Shown here: piece by piece, positions 9,776-21,393 of the stretch
Layout of the letters: each line of letters begins with the position of its first letter
How positions within the stretch are numbered: the stretch's first letter is position 1
Source: Adiantum capillus-veneris
Taxonomy: Eukaryota; Streptophyta; Polypodiopsida; Polypodiales; Pteridaceae
Assembly (NCBI GenBank): GCA_014529385.2
Contig: CM043950.1
Location: 78,361,435 to 78,425,434 of the forward strand
Direction: 5' to 3'
Length of the DNA: 64,000 bases
Translations under genes and position numbers: made by a program
The notes under the pieces: model-generated
The model's database searches: none
What the model was told of the DNA's origin: nothing
The model's input: only the letters and a program-made list of their open reading frames with translations

Positions 9776-12700
9776 ACTGGTACAGGTTCTGTCTTAGACT
9801 GTTCTGGCGTTTGGTTGTTTGATATTTTTGAAGGAATGATTTGTTGCGGAACCATCAACCCTATTATCTCCAAAAAACTTCCCACTTCTTCCCAAAGATA
9901 AGGTCTAATCTACAGTAACTCAGATATAGTTAGCGTACAATGGATAGGAGATGACATCAACTCATGAAGAGTCTTAGTGTCCATCATCTTAGGATCATAT
10001 TTCCGTTGAGATGGTATTTTCCTAATTTTTGATATTGTTTCATGGTCAGCAATGAATGAAGGTAAAGTTTTTAGAGTCTGAGGTTTGCGTTTGTTGCCTT
10101 CCAATACATATGTCCCAGCATCATCATATAGTGATCGGATATTGCTGGGGTAGAACTCATGGTCTAGATTGATCTCAGTGATAGGGGCTGACTCAAGGGT
10201 TGCACTTCTGTCTTTTTTGTTTTTGATATCCTCCCATAGATCCTGTGACCATGGTTCTTCTACCTCCGCAATTGGCATCACTGCTTGTGAGTCCACCCCA
10301 TATGGGGTATTGGCTCGGTATTGGCTACAAGTTCCTTGTATCTAATGGTGCCTCAACTTCCAGTTCTTCCTGGTCTCTGTTTTCAACACCTTGGCTCTCC
10401 ATTCTTGGATTCTTTTGCGGATTAGCACCTCTGTTTTTAGCATTTGGAATATGTGGTTCCATAAGAGCTTGGGCCACCTAGATGCGATCCTTGCACATCT
10501 GCAACCTCTCTTTTTCATACCCTGGATGAGGATACATCAACCATCTATGATCTTGGGTTCCATTGGGTTTTAGCTTAGCTTCATAAGCTTTCAAAATTGC
10601 ATACTAAGTCTCAAAGACTTTGTCCACCAAGACCGAACCTCCCAATGGTAACTCTGATGGTTTTGCTACAAAATTTTTTATGATTCCGTTCCAATCTCAA
10701 TTGCTCTTTGGTTTGCTGCAATTTGATTTCTAAGGATGTTTTTTCTTTGATTCATTTGGCTTTCATCTTGTCCATTTTTGCTTTCCAAGATTTTGTGGGC
10801 TCCTAACCGACAAACTCTCTATTTTAGTTTGACTAGGTGGGGTGTTTTTGCCTCTCATAGGTATATTCCTTTGGGCTTCCTGGGCTTGTGCTCTTGTTAC
10901 AGCATCCATTGGAATTGTTGGTTCCATTTGAGATCCACTTGAGCTTGATAAAATTCCCATTTTTTTTATGGGAGCTGTTCCCTTGTATCAGGATTTCTTG
11001 GGCGTGCAAAATTAGATGGTTATTTGTACATCCCTCACAGTACCCAAAGATTTTGATGCGCGTTTCTTTGTGTGGACAACTTCTTGCCCAATGATCACCT
11101 CCACATTCATAGCATGGACCTACTGGTGGTGGGGAAGCTTGTGGATCTCTCATAGGTTATCGTGTTCTAGGAGGGTATCCCCTAGGTTTGTAGTTCTATT
11201 TGCCATGAACATGAATGCATTTAATTGATCAGGTAATGGTTTTTTGTTGGTTGTGTTATGCACGATGGTTATGTCATCCCCTCAAAATCTATCCATGGAA
11301 TTTGTCCTTCAGGAGCGTAAGCACTACTGTCTAACCCTCTCTCATAAGTGTTGTCTGAATCTTCAAAGTATGAAACTTTCATCATCATTCATTGATCCAC
11401 AGGTGCCTCTATGGGTTGTGAAATTCTCACCATGGCTTTGTTTTTCTGGGGTAAAGGAGGTTGTTGTCCCAACATAGGTTGAGGTTTTTCCCCCCTTGGA
11501 CTGCGTTGTTTTGTCCTATTAGGTATCTTTGAGGTGGTGGCAAATGTTGTGCTCCAGGAGGCCCATATGGTCTTTCCCTAACATAGTTTCTACTGTAGAA
11601 ACATTCGTGGGTCTCATGGTTTGTCCATTTTTCCTCAATAGCACACCGCTTCAATACATGTTGTACGTTTGCTCTTGGCCTCATCTACATGTTGCACCAC
11701 TGAGTTAGATGGTCTCCTCCACAAGTGTCACATTTTTTTGTGGACTGTTGTCGTGTGTTCGGGTTCGGCATGTTACCTTGGTTCATCATTCTGATCACTT
11801 CCTCGATTTGATCAACGTCCAACAAAGTTGGATTTTGCTCTCCCAATTTCAATGTGGATTCACTAGTGATCGAAGAGGCACTACTTGTCCCTTGGTCAGT
11901 ATCCTCAATCACCTCCCCATACGCTTTATAGTTGTCTATTAGATATAATGCCTCTCTAGGGACTTGCTCAAAGGTAACACGCGCCTTCAAGCGCAGATAC
12001 TTTTTGAGAGTCTCATTCCGCAATCCCTCCATGAAAAAAACTGATAGTATCTCATCCTGAGGTAGCTCTCTGGCAGGACATCTTTCAATGTACTGCTTGA
12101 ATCAAAGCGAGGCTTCCTTCTCCTTTTGTACAAATGCATAGATTTGGGAGACCATATTATGCTTGATCCCTCTCTTGAGAATTCCTCTGCAGTTCTCGTA
12201 GAGGTTGTTCTATGTTGGGAAAATTTCAATTATTTAATGGTTGGAACAGGTCAAGGTTGTTCCTTCTAGGGTCAATCCAAATCCTTCGTACTGAGTATGG
12301 AAATCCGTTACCTGCTCCACCCTCAAGATTGAAATTTGTGCATACGGATCCCCCGACTCGATATACTTTTGGGTACACACTTGGCCATTTGAGATGGTCG
12401 CATGCGCCTAGTTCCATCAACCATTCTAACCATTCTTGGTCCTCCTGATAGGATCTCTCTAGCTTCGTATTCTCTCCTTGGCACTACAATCGGTGTCCTC
12501 TCCACTACTCTTTCATGTGGTTGATCTGTTCGATCATGTGTAAAATTCGGAGGGGTCCTTGGTGTGTAAGTCAAACCAGGTGCTTCACTGCCCCTATGTG
12601 TGTTCAAAGAAACTTTAGACCCCAAGGATCCCATGGGTCCTACATTCTAGAATCGTTGGTGACCAACGAAATCTTTCACTTTCGTTCTTATTGAACTTAC

Positions 12701-13589
12701 ATATCTAGTTTTCGGTCTCGTTTGGGTCATCCTGGGTCTAACTTGCTCGGGGGTTACGTAATATTGATAAAGTGGTCCACCAAAGTATATATAACGTTCT
12801 AACTCCTTACGGTCTATAGGAGAGTATTTATGGCCATGCTTATCCATCATGACCACTTGGATATTCCACCCCTTCGTGTATGTGAATACATACAGTCTCT
12901 TGTGGTCGGTCATCTCCTCAATGCGGGGTTCATCACATCTATAGTAGAGTGTTTGTTCTCTATTATTGAATTTATAAAACCCCACATAAGTGTTGTCTGT
13001 ATTGATCCGCCATGTCTCGTTGACGCGCTAGAGCACAATGTTTGGCTTGTCCAACTCGGATGGTTCATCTATTAATTCCTCATCTACTTTATCCTTGGTG
13101 CCAATCAATCACCATTTGTCCACAATGAAGGGGTTATGCACGACTAGATACATCATTCCTTCCCAGTCAAAGTATCTATCTTCATTATAGTCCACATCTA
13201 CAAGGTCCTTGAACTTGCTTGGTTTGTTCTCCAATTTAACATTGTAGCGCGCGGTCCATACTATCCTTATAGATTTTAGCTTTTAGCTCGTTTTCAACTT
13301 TATATTTTAGATACATTAGCTTGACATTCAATGTTGGCTGAGAAGGACCTGCCCCCGTGGAAGCTCCTTCCTTAAAGCTCGCCCTGTTGAATCCCTCAGC
13401 CATTATGGGGTATGATCTTTTTGATGATGTATCAGATAGACCTTCCTCTATAATGGTCTCTAACGAATGCATCAATTTTTGATTCACACTCTCTTCAGTT
13501 GAAATGTTGCTCACTTGGTCTCTTAGACTTGGGTTTCTATTCTGGTACAATCTTTTTGATCGCAAATTCATGAAGAAATGACTTTGCAA
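9776..13589 (-). pseudogene. Athila/Tat-like Ty3 gag remnant, upstream part of the LINE-split gene
   Basis: Decayed relative of the giant element's Gag. From the 5' side: an N-terminal start MNLRSKRLYQ with IIEEGLSDTSS (13236-13589), a block ending LYVFTYTKGWNIQVVMMDKHG (12647-12985), capsid pieces (GLRNETLKKYLRLKARV and REALYLIDN, about 11900-12032), CAIEEKWTNHETHECFY (about 11640), a CCHC knuckle CYECGGDHWARSCP (about 11090) and the pre-protease segment (9910-10296) ending PIHCTLTISELL. All have counterparts in order in 32780-37342. Frame changes and stops separate the pieces. At 9776 the translation PVPVNKVGDYCEGE runs into the protease fragment at 2640-2978 when the LINE is removed. Confidence 0.82.
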
Positions 13590-13832
13590 AACCCCAACCT
13601 TTTTACCTCATTAGCTGCTTCCTATTCTCTTCGGTTTGACTTACTTGTTGAGCCACACCCTCTAGCTCCTTCACCCTGTCAAAAATGCTTGATGGCTATG
13701 AGTTTACAACCACTCTATTAGTCCAAGCTTACAATCAACAAAATTTTATCCCTCACTTTCACCAAATTCACAATTGTAATACCCACAGCTTAAGTCCAAT
13801 TTCAATTTTAAAAAGACCACCAAGGTCCTGGA
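13590..13832. other. Probable 5' leader of the Athila/Tat-like remnant, no gene
   Basis: AT-rich, stop-rich sequence just upstream of the remnant gag start. It is continuous with 19151 onward once the copia element and one CTGGA copy are removed. Confidence 0.45.
13828..13832. repeat. Target site duplication of the copia element, left copy (CTGGA)
   Basis: CTGGA directly abuts the TG end of the left LTR and is repeated at 19146-19150. Confidence 0.93.
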
Positions 13833-14154
13833 TGTAAAGAATGAGGATGCAAGAGAGCTACACAAAACAAGCACAAAGCACACAGAGATGGAAAGCTTCT
13901 TCTTCTTCTTCACAGAAAAGAGAGTACAAAATGACTAAGTGCTAAAACTGAAAAGTAGCACATATGTACATGCGGTCACTAAGTGTGAACTCGCTTGAAG
14001 CGTACTAGGCTGGCACTATAAGTGTAGTCCAGCTGTAGAATCACTGGCAGAGATCCTCCGTGTCGGTCACCTAACGCGCCAGTGAGTAAATGCCGTAAGC
14101 GGCCAAGACCCGTAGTGGATGCCAGCTCAAGGTGTAGAGCTCGACATCTCAACA
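13833..14154 (-). repeat. Copia 3' LTR
   Basis: 322 bp, TGTAAAGAATG at the low-coordinate end and ATCTCAACA at the other. The partner is 18824-19145. Confidence 0.95.
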
Positions 14155-16679
14155 CTCCCCCTCGAGCTCTGCATGTCGCAGAGTCCAAGCATAGTCCGGA
14201 AACGTCGAAGCTTCTCAGCTCCGAGGGCCTTGGTAAAGATATCCGCTATCTGCTCCTCTGTGCTGATGTAGACCAAGTCGATGTCGCCCGCCAACACTCG
14301 CTCTCGAACGTAGTGGTAATGGACCTCTATGTGTTTGGTCCTGGCATGGAACACTGGGTTCCTAGCCAACTGCATGCTGGTGAGGTTGTCACAATGGATG
14401 AAAATCTGCTGGTCCACCTGCACTCCCAAGTCCTCAAGTAATGTGCGTAGCCAAGCTACCTCGCACGCCGCAACTGCTGCACCTCTGTACTCGGCCTCTG
14501 TGCTCGATAAAGCAACCGTAGGCTGCTTTTTGCTGCTCCAAGTAACAGCAGCACTCCCAAAAGAGAACATGAAGCCACTCGTAGATCTCCTATCAACAAT
14601 GCTACCTGCCCAATCTGCATCTGTATACCCATACAATGCTAATGGTGCATCTGCTGCATAGAACAATGCGTAGTCAAGAGTACCTTGCACATACCTAAGT
14701 GTGCGTCGTACTCCATCCAAATGTGGCTTCCTCGGAAGCTGCATGAACTGACTCTCCAAGCCTACTGTGTAGCTCAAGTCTGGCCTCGTGATAGTCAAGT
14801 AGATTAGACTACCCACAATCTTCCTGTACATGTTGACATCCTCAACAACATCACCCTTCTCTGCACTCAGCTTTGCATTCACATCCAAGGGAATAGAAAT
14901 TGGCTTACAATCAGCCATACCATACTTTGACAACATGTCCAAAGCATACTATCTCTGTGATAGCCATACACCCTCTGGAGTCCTGATCACCTCAATGCCA
15001 AGAAAGTAGCGCAACTCGCCTAAATCTTTCATTTCAAACTCCTGTTTGAGAAGACCCTTCACATGGTCAATCTCCATAGCATTGTCACCAACAATAATAA
15101 GGTCATCTACATATATGGTAATGACCACAATCCCCACATCACTCTCACGTACATAGAGTGAATGATCAGCATGAGCTCTCCTAAAACCAATACTGACAAG
15201 ATACTTGGCAATCATGTCATACCATGCTCTAGAGCCCTGCTTCAAACCATACAAAGCTTTGAGAAGTCTGCATACATAATCTGGGTAACCTGGATCGACA
15301 TAACCAGGTGGCTGATCCATATACACTTCCTCTTGCAACTCACCATTCAAGAAGGCATTCTTTACATCCATTTGATGCATAATCCATCCTCTAGATGCAG
15401 CCACTGCTATGACAGCTCTCACAGTCGTCATCTTTGCCACTGGAGCAAAGGTCTCCTCATAGTCTATGCCATACGTCTGTGCATAACCCTTTGCGACCAG
15501 CCTTGCCTTGTGACGCTCAATGTTACCATCAGCCTTATGCTTGGTTTTATACACCCATTTACAGCAAATAGCTTTCTTGCCACTTGGCAATGGCACCAAC
15601 TCCCATGTGTCATTTGCTTCCAATGCAGCCATCTCTTCATTCATTGCATCATCCCAATGCACATTTCCAACTGCATCCTCAAAACATGTGGGCTCCACAT
15701 CCTGTATCACCTTAGCCATGTAGGCTTGGTGATGCGCTAGATACCCATCATAAGTCAATTTTTGAACTGGATTTCTGACTCTATTAGATCTGCGCGGTCC
15801 TGGGTCACTCCTTTGCCCTCTAGCATCTTCTTGTACTTTCCTTACACCAGGTGTCCTGACAGCCGGAATTCCAAATTCCTCATCAAGACTTTGTTCAGAA
15901 CCATCTGAATCCATGTCTACATGTGAAAAACCTGATGATGCATCAACCATAAAGGGACGTTCATCAACCTTTTCCTTTCCTTTTCGTGATACATTCCCTA
16001 TACATGTTGGTGGAGTAACCTGCGTACGTAGTCTACCATTCCATGGTTTCTCAACAGAGCCACGAGAAGAGGACTCTTGTGGTCCACTCAAAACCTGTGA
16101 CTGTGGCCTCACATTTTGTACAACCACATCATCTTTTACATCAGCCCCAATAGTGCCATGTGCATTACTGTACCAGCTGCTCATCTCATCAAAGACTACA
16201 TCTCTGCTCACTCGTAATTCTCGTGTAGTAGGATTGTAGCACCTGTACCCCTTTTGTTCAAGGGAATATCCCACAAGAATACATTTCTCTGCTTTAGGAT
16301 CCAATTTCCTACGCAACTCATCTGGTACATGCACGTAAGCTATGCAGCCAAACACTTTCAAGTGTGCCAAATCAGGCTTTGTACCTGTAAACTTTTTCTC
16401 AGGTGTTACATCATGCACCGCAGCTGTAGGTGTCCTGTTCATAATGTACACAGCTGTATTTACAGCTTCAGCCCAGAAATGATGAGGCATGTTCTTCTCA
16501 TTCATCAATGCACGTGCAACCTCTGCAATGTGCCTGTTTTTCCTTTCTGCGATCCCATTCTGCTGTGGAGTATATCTGCATGTAAACTGCCTGTGTATAC
16601 CATGCATTCGCAGAAAATCTGAAAAATCATTGGAGAAGTACTCTCCCCCTCCATCTGACCTCAATGTCTTGATTTGCAT
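14127..16679 (-). pseudogene. Copia integrase C-terminus, reverse transcriptase and RNase H
   Basis: Copies element RNA into DNA (RT, RNase H) and inserts it (integrase). The N-terminal side carries the integrase segment YFSNDFSDFLRMHGI with the third catalytic residue in NGIAERKN. RT follows with KWVYKTKHKADG, ETFAPVAKMTTVRA, MDVKNAFLNGELQEEVYM and the active site YVDD (about 15102-15113), then RNase H with ALSSTEAEYRGA (near 14500). The reading frame is continuous except for one TAG at 14949-14951, between WLSQR and YALDML, where CAG is the likely ancestral codon. The frame differs from the gag-protease frame because of the duplication at 16647-16716. The end of the coding region overlaps the LTR slightly. 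Confidence 0.93.
14155..14163 (-). promoter_or_regulatory. Copia polypurine tract
   Basis: GAGGGGGAG on the minus strand, directly next to the 3' LTR: the plus-strand DNA primer site of reverse transcription. Confidence 0.85.
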
Positions 16680-16716
16680 ATCCCTCCATCTGACCTCAAT
16701 GTCTTGATTTGCATAT
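16647..16716 (-). repeat. 35-bp tandem duplication inside copia integrase
   Basis: Two exact copies, 16647-16681 and 16682-16716. Each unit encodes the integrase block QIKTLRSDGG, which carries the second catalytic Asp. Since 35 is not a multiple of three, it shifts the frame: the upstream frame ends in GICKSRH. Confidence 0.93.
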
Positions 16717-17203
16717 CTGTCTCCTTCTCAATCATGACTTTGAAGTCTTGAAAGTGACCAAACACTTCACTTTTGTTACGCATGAAGTAGACCCATACTT
16801 TCCTTGTATGGTGATCAATGAAAGAGACATAATACCTGCAACCATGTATACTTGCAGTATCGGTTGGACCCCAAACATCTGTGTGTACCACATCAAGTGG
16901 CCTTTTACATACATTGCGCTCATGTGGAAATGAGCCCTTTGACTGTTTTCCAAACTGGCATGCTGCACACACTTTATGCATACCATCCACCTTGAATTTG
17001 GGCAAACCTTTTACAATCTGTTTTGATTGCATGCTGCGCAATCTGTGCTCATTGACATGGCCAATGCGTTTGTGCCAAATGTCAACATCAGCCACAACAC
17101 CTGTGCCCTGTGCAAATAATGCAGCTTTTACCTCAGGCATGTCTACATTTAGCGTAAACATTCTGCCCACACATTTGCCCTCTGTGATCAGCTTACAGCC
17201 ATT
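16661..17203 (-). pseudogene. Copia GAG-pre-integrase and integrase N-terminal part
   Basis: This carries the integrase zinc-binding segment (IWHKRIGHVNEHRL and CAACQFGKQSKGSFP) and the first catalytic Asp block VVHTDVWGP. It is in the same frame as the gag-protease ORF and separated from it only by the TAG at 17204-17206. It ends by frameshift in the 35-bp duplication. Confidence 0.9.
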
Positions 17204-18511
17204 CTAGAAATCTTCTACATAACAGCCATTTGGATTGAAGCGAACCTGCAAACCCTGCTCAACCATTTGTCCAACAGAAACAAGATTCTTTGTAATGTTT
17301 GGGACATGAAGTACATCTGCTAAGTACTTTGATTTCCCACTCTTCGTATTTAGAGGTATGTCCCCTACATGAGCAATGGGGTGAGCTGTGTCATCTCCTG
17401 TCTGCACATAGCCTGACACATCTGGTTTGCACATATCTCTAAACCACTCTCCACGAGACGTCATGTGATTAGAGGCACCTGAATCCACATACCAAACATC
17501 ATCTTGGGTGGAATTCTCTGCAGTCATTGTATTCATTACATGTTGCATAACAAACATGCGCTCGTTTTTGCTGTCATCTGCATCTCTGCTAGTAGATGCA
17601 TAGTTGCCATGTTCTCTCTTTCTACTTGCCTTTCCCTTTGGACAGTCACGTGACATGTGACCTCTTTCACCACAAGTCCAAAATTCTCTACTATCTGGAG
17701 TATGTTGTTGCCTGCTTGATCCTGCACCACGACCTCTTTGACTCCCCCTGCCTTGAAACTGGTTTCCCCTGCCACCTGTATTGTTTTGATTTGATTGACC
17801 TTCCAGAAATTGGCCCCTGCAACCCCTTGGGCCTCGACCACGACCTCTACCTCTACCTCTGTTGGAGTTAGAATAGAAGGCCTGTTCAGAATTATTTCTG
17901 CCATGAGAAGAAGATGTGTCAAGGTTCTTCTCCTCAAGAATAAGCATAGAAATCAAATCTTGGAACACGGGGATGTCGTCTCTTGTATTCATGGAAGACC
18001 TAAAATGTACATACTCATCTCCTAGATCATCCAAGCATGCACGGACAATGTCATCGTCTTCCACTGAGACTTTAATAGATCCAAGAGCCTCAATGATACT
18101 CTTGATCTTCAAGGCATAATCATTGATTGAGAGGTTGTTCCTCTTAACCTGATTTAGCTCCGACTTTAGTTGAAGCTTCCTGGCCTTGGTGTTCACCTCG
18201 AACACTCTGCCTAAGTTTCTCCATGCAATGGCGGGGGTTTCAGCATCCTGTAGATAGCCCATCATGCCATCTGTGATGCTCATAGACAGCCAATACATCA
18301 CTTTGCTCTGGCCTTGTTGCCAGTCCCTCAAAGCTTTCCTTTGTTCTGCTGTAGCATTTGCCTCGGGAATCTCTGGTTCCTTTTCATTGTCTCCTTCTAC
18401 ATAGTCCCAATAACCTTTTCCTTTTAGGAAATTTGTTATTCTGAACTTCCATGCAGGGTAGTTATTTTTCTCAAGCTTCTCAGTAACAATCTGACTAAAA
18501 CCGTCAGACAT
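17204..18511 (-). pseudogene. Copia gag and protease ORF (435 codons), first knuckle Cys lost
   Basis: Gag packages the RNA and the protease matures the polyprotein. It starts MSDGFSQIVTEKLEKNNYPAW. A UBN2-type Gag spans about residues 1-200, then an Arg/Gly-rich stretch (GRGRGRGRGPRG), a CCHC knuckle and a retropepsin with WYVDSGASNHMTSRGEW, followed by LHVPNITKNLVSVGQ. The knuckle reads FWTCGERGHMSRDC, so the first of the four zinc ligands is Phe instead of Cys (one base change). The TAG at the end is within the polyprotein, since the same frame goes on to integrase. The start is the first Met, about 310 nt downstream of the 5' LTR. Confidence 0.93.
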
Positions 18512-18810
18512 CTTGAAGCACTAAGACAAAATAGCCGCAATCTGCAAAAACCTGCAAATCTGTTGAACCTGCTATCGTGGTTCCTGTAATGCTTTCTACA
18601 CTCAACGAGTGTCCACAATCAAGCGTTTCACAACCACTGTACTTGTACAGTAAATCTCTGTATACTGCACTTTGGAGACCTGTTCAGAAACTTGTGCGAA
18701 AAACCCCTAAAAAAAATTTCGCTGCGCGAGGCGCCTTCGACATCTGGTCGTGGATTGCGAATGAAGGGATTGTGATGCTCTTTCTCTCTTAGCCTCTCTT
18801 GCCTGCACCA

Positions 18811-18823
18811 GGCTCTGATACCA
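18811..18823 (-). promoter_or_regulatory. Copia primer binding site (initiator tRNA-Met type)
   Basis: TGGTATCAGAGCC on the minus strand, directly next to the 5' LTR: the usual copia site complementary to the 3' end of initiator tRNA-Met. Confidence 0.93.
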
Positions 18824-19145
18824 TGTAAAGAATGAGGATGCAAGAGAGCTACACAAGACAAGCACAAAGCACACAGAGATGGAAAGCTTCTTCTTCTTCT
18901 TCACAGAAAAGAGAGTACAAAATGACTAAGTGCTAAAACTGAAAAGTAGCACATATGTACATGCGGTCACTAAGTGTGAACTCGCTTGAAGCGTACTAGG
19001 CTGGCACTATAAGTGTAGTCCAGCTGTAGAATCACTGGCAGAGATCCTCCGTGTCGGTCACCTAACGCGCCAGTGAGTAAATGCCGTAAGCGGCCAAGAC
19101 CCGTAGTGGATGCCAGCTCAAGGTGTAGAGCTCGACATCTCAACA
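18824..19145 (-). repeat. Copia 5' LTR
   Basis: 322 bp, differing from 13833-14154 at one position by eye. It acts as promoter of the element on the minus strand. Confidence 0.95.
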
Positions 19146-19150
19146 CTGGA
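19146..19150. repeat. Target site duplication of the copia element, right copy (CTGGA)
   Basis: Identical to 13828-13832. Confidence 0.93.
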
Positions 19151-20061
19151 GACTATCTCTAGTTGTGGTGTAGTTATAGTTTCAGTATGTCACAGAGGAA
19201 CATGGATTGCGATCCATGTATCTCATTGGAAAAAATGGGATGGTTTAAATACCACACCTAGCCCTTTGGCTAATGATCTTAGGTCTATGCTTTTTGTAAA
19301 ATTTGGGTCTGTTTAGGGTGGACAAAAGTCAAACCCTAGCCCTGTTTTGGCCCTTTTTTATCTGAATTGATTTAGCTCCTTTTAACTCCTCTCTGAACTT
19401 CTTTTCACTTTGCGATCCATGTTCCCCATCAAAATTGGAAAGAAGTTGTCCAGTTTGTTTCCTACAATCTTAGTTATTCCTTTTTGCAAGGTATTTTTGA
19501 GTTTAAATCAGCTTTGATGCTCTGACCACAGTTTTCTTGTTGAATCAATTGTTTGTGAGCTAAATGCATAGATTTGAGTACTAAAATGGTTACTTTTTGC
19601 AGTTTTGTTGTGCTCTAACTCAAATCACCACAGCAAAATTGAGAATGATTACATTTAGATTCAAGAGCAAGAGACAAGGAACACAATGCACTAATCGAAA
19701 TCAATTTATTATTAGCAGACAAAGAGAAAGACTGATTATTACAAGTTGTAGCAAAGTTGCAGCTCACAGTCGACGTCCAAAAACTCCTTACCGATAATGA
19801 TAATGTTACTCTAAAAACTAAGGGTTTTGTCTCAAAGACTTGGGGACCCTTTCCCAAGGTCATTGGCCACTTTACAAGGTTTGTAGGTTTTTAGCAAAAA
19901 ATAAAAATAATAAGCTTTGTGAATACCCTTCAAGAATCATTACTTTCTAGTTACAAGGCTTCTTCGAAAAAAAGATAGAGTACAATGAAGTGTAGCCTGT
20001 AGCCAGCTCTTTTTGAAGTGTGACTTGTAGCCGGCTCTTTGGCGCTACATCCTCCAAAAAA
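19151..20061. other. Decayed intergenic or leader sequence, no gene
   Basis: AT-rich and stop-rich in all frames. The left part continues 13590-13832. A short direct repeat of about 28 bp (TGAAGTGT...TAGCC.GCTCTTT) occurs twice, at 19986 and 20014, just before the plus-strand RT remnant. Confidence 0.5.
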
Positions 20062-20411
20062 ATCATGTTACCAAAGGCCATCAAATTGAAGGAGCAGCCT
20101 CGTCAACTTTTAGAACAAGGATTTATTAGACCAAGCAAATCAAGGTGGGAAGCACCATAATCAAGTTGGGGAGCACTAAAACTCTTCCAAAAGAAGAAAG
20201 ATGGAACTTTAACTTTGCATTGACTATAGAGAACTAAACCAAAGAATTCGTTAAGACCTATAGGCTACAAGGATCTAAGGTCTTTTCAAAGATAGATCTA
20301 AGATTTGATTATTAAAAAATGAGAAGAAAGGAATCAAATATCCCAAAGACAACCTTCAATACTCGATAAGGCCATTTTGAATTCATAGTAATGTCATATG
20401 ATCTAACTAAT
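20062..20411 (+). pseudogene. Ty3/gypsy reverse transcriptase remnant, N-terminal half
   Basis: With several frame changes the plus strand gives RT sequence of a Ty3 element: PKAIKLKEQPRQLLEQGFIRPS, KKDGTLTLHCDYRELNQ and FEFIVMSYDLTN at the end. Codons are heavily eroded (stops and indels), so it is old. It is cut at 20411 by the giant element. The other half is at 43590. Confidence 0.82.
20407..20411. repeat. Target site duplication of the giant element, left copy (CTAAT)
   Basis: CTAAT directly before the TG end of the left LTR, repeated at 43585-43589. Confidence 0.92.
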
Positions 20412-21342
20412 TGTTGGACGGATACGTCGCGACGGACATCAGCTCAGCGAGAACTCACCTAACAAGTAATGTTAGCTAAGGACGAAGCTCGACCCACAGG
20501 CGTGTGGAAGCAAGCATAAGGTGTCAACCTACACTCGACCGACTCCTAACTAATTCCTACAGAGGTCCCTACCAATTGTCTAAGTCACAGTCTTCAAAAG
20601 TGCAAAAGAGGAATCTTCCTACAACGCTTGTTAGAGCCGAACACCCATCAAACACTTTCGAAACACCATAGAACTTGAAGGAGACCCTACTAATACCTAT
20701 AGGCCTCTCTCCCTAAGGTCTATAAACCAAAATCACGACCCAAAACACCCGGTGCAGAAACACGTAGGATGTCTGGCCGAAATCTGCAGGTCTTTGTTTC
20801 CAAAATCTGAAGTGCCTAATGTGTAGCTCTACTCAATGTGAACTCGTGGATATGCTGCAATGCGAAATCAGATAACGTATGCTCACCCAAACAACCGATG
20901 AATCTCGTAGAAGGAGCTCCCAAAGCCGGACCGTACGCACGCAATGTTGGTATTGTCTTGTAGCTCTAGTCGGGGGCAACACGCTGCACTTCTTCGCACT
21001 CGATTCCGACCACCGTAGCACACGTAGCGTCAAGACGAAGCTCACATCTCTCTCACGTACACAGTACGCTCACTCACAGACTTCAAACTTGTTTAAAATG
21101 ACAAACGGTTCTTCATTAAGGTCAAAAAGTGGTATATATACCTTACAACTTCTCAAACCCTAAACTTCCAAAATCAACCATCTACTCAATCTAACTATCA
21201 AAACTGGGATACAATCTGGAAACTTCTATAAGTCCCAATATTTACAAGGTGAAAAATCGGGTTTTCCTCAATGAATGAATAATTACAAAAATAATAGTCC
21301 GCCGAGTAGTTAGATGTCGTGGGGTGTGTCCAGATTCTAACA
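20412..21342 (-). repeat. Giant element 3' LTR (931 bp)
   Basis: TGTTGGACGG at one end, TTCTAACA at the other. It contains the palindromic TATA-like GGTATATATACC near 21132-21143 and a half-site of the 24-bp palindrome at 20763-20774. It matches the right LTR throughout after removal of the guest. Confidence 0.93.
20763..20774. repeat. Palindrome half-site CGTAGGATGTCT in the 3' LTR
   Basis: One half of the 24-bp palindrome found in the internal region. The same half lies at the equivalent place in the 5' LTR (39521-39532). Confidence 0.8.
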
Positions 21343-21357
21343 TCCCCCCCCTCCTTG
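21343..21357 (-). promoter_or_regulatory. Giant element polypurine tract
   Basis: AAGGAGGGGGGGGA on the minus strand, directly beside the 3' LTR. Confidence 0.88.
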
Positions 21358-21393
21358 TTCATGTCGTCCCCGACATGGCCTTGATCCTTTGCT

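Larger units (their letters stand above)
13833..19145 (-). mobile_element. Complete Ty1/copia LTR retrotransposon, young but disabled
   Basis: A 5,313-bp element reading on the minus strand. It has two 322-bp LTRs that differ at one position in my comparison (AAAAC versus AAGAC near their start), TG...CA ends, a 5-bp CTGGA duplication, an initiator tRNA-Met type primer site and a purine tract. The internal part encodes gag, protease, integrase, RT and RNase H in copia order. Two in-frame TAG codons (17204-17206, 14949-14951) and a 35-bp tandem duplication in integrase break the polyprotein. Near-identical LTRs make the insertion recent. Confidence 0.96.

Noticed and set aside
15162-15740. 192-codon plus-strand frame
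   Set aside because: It is antisense to the copia RT, without homology or motif.
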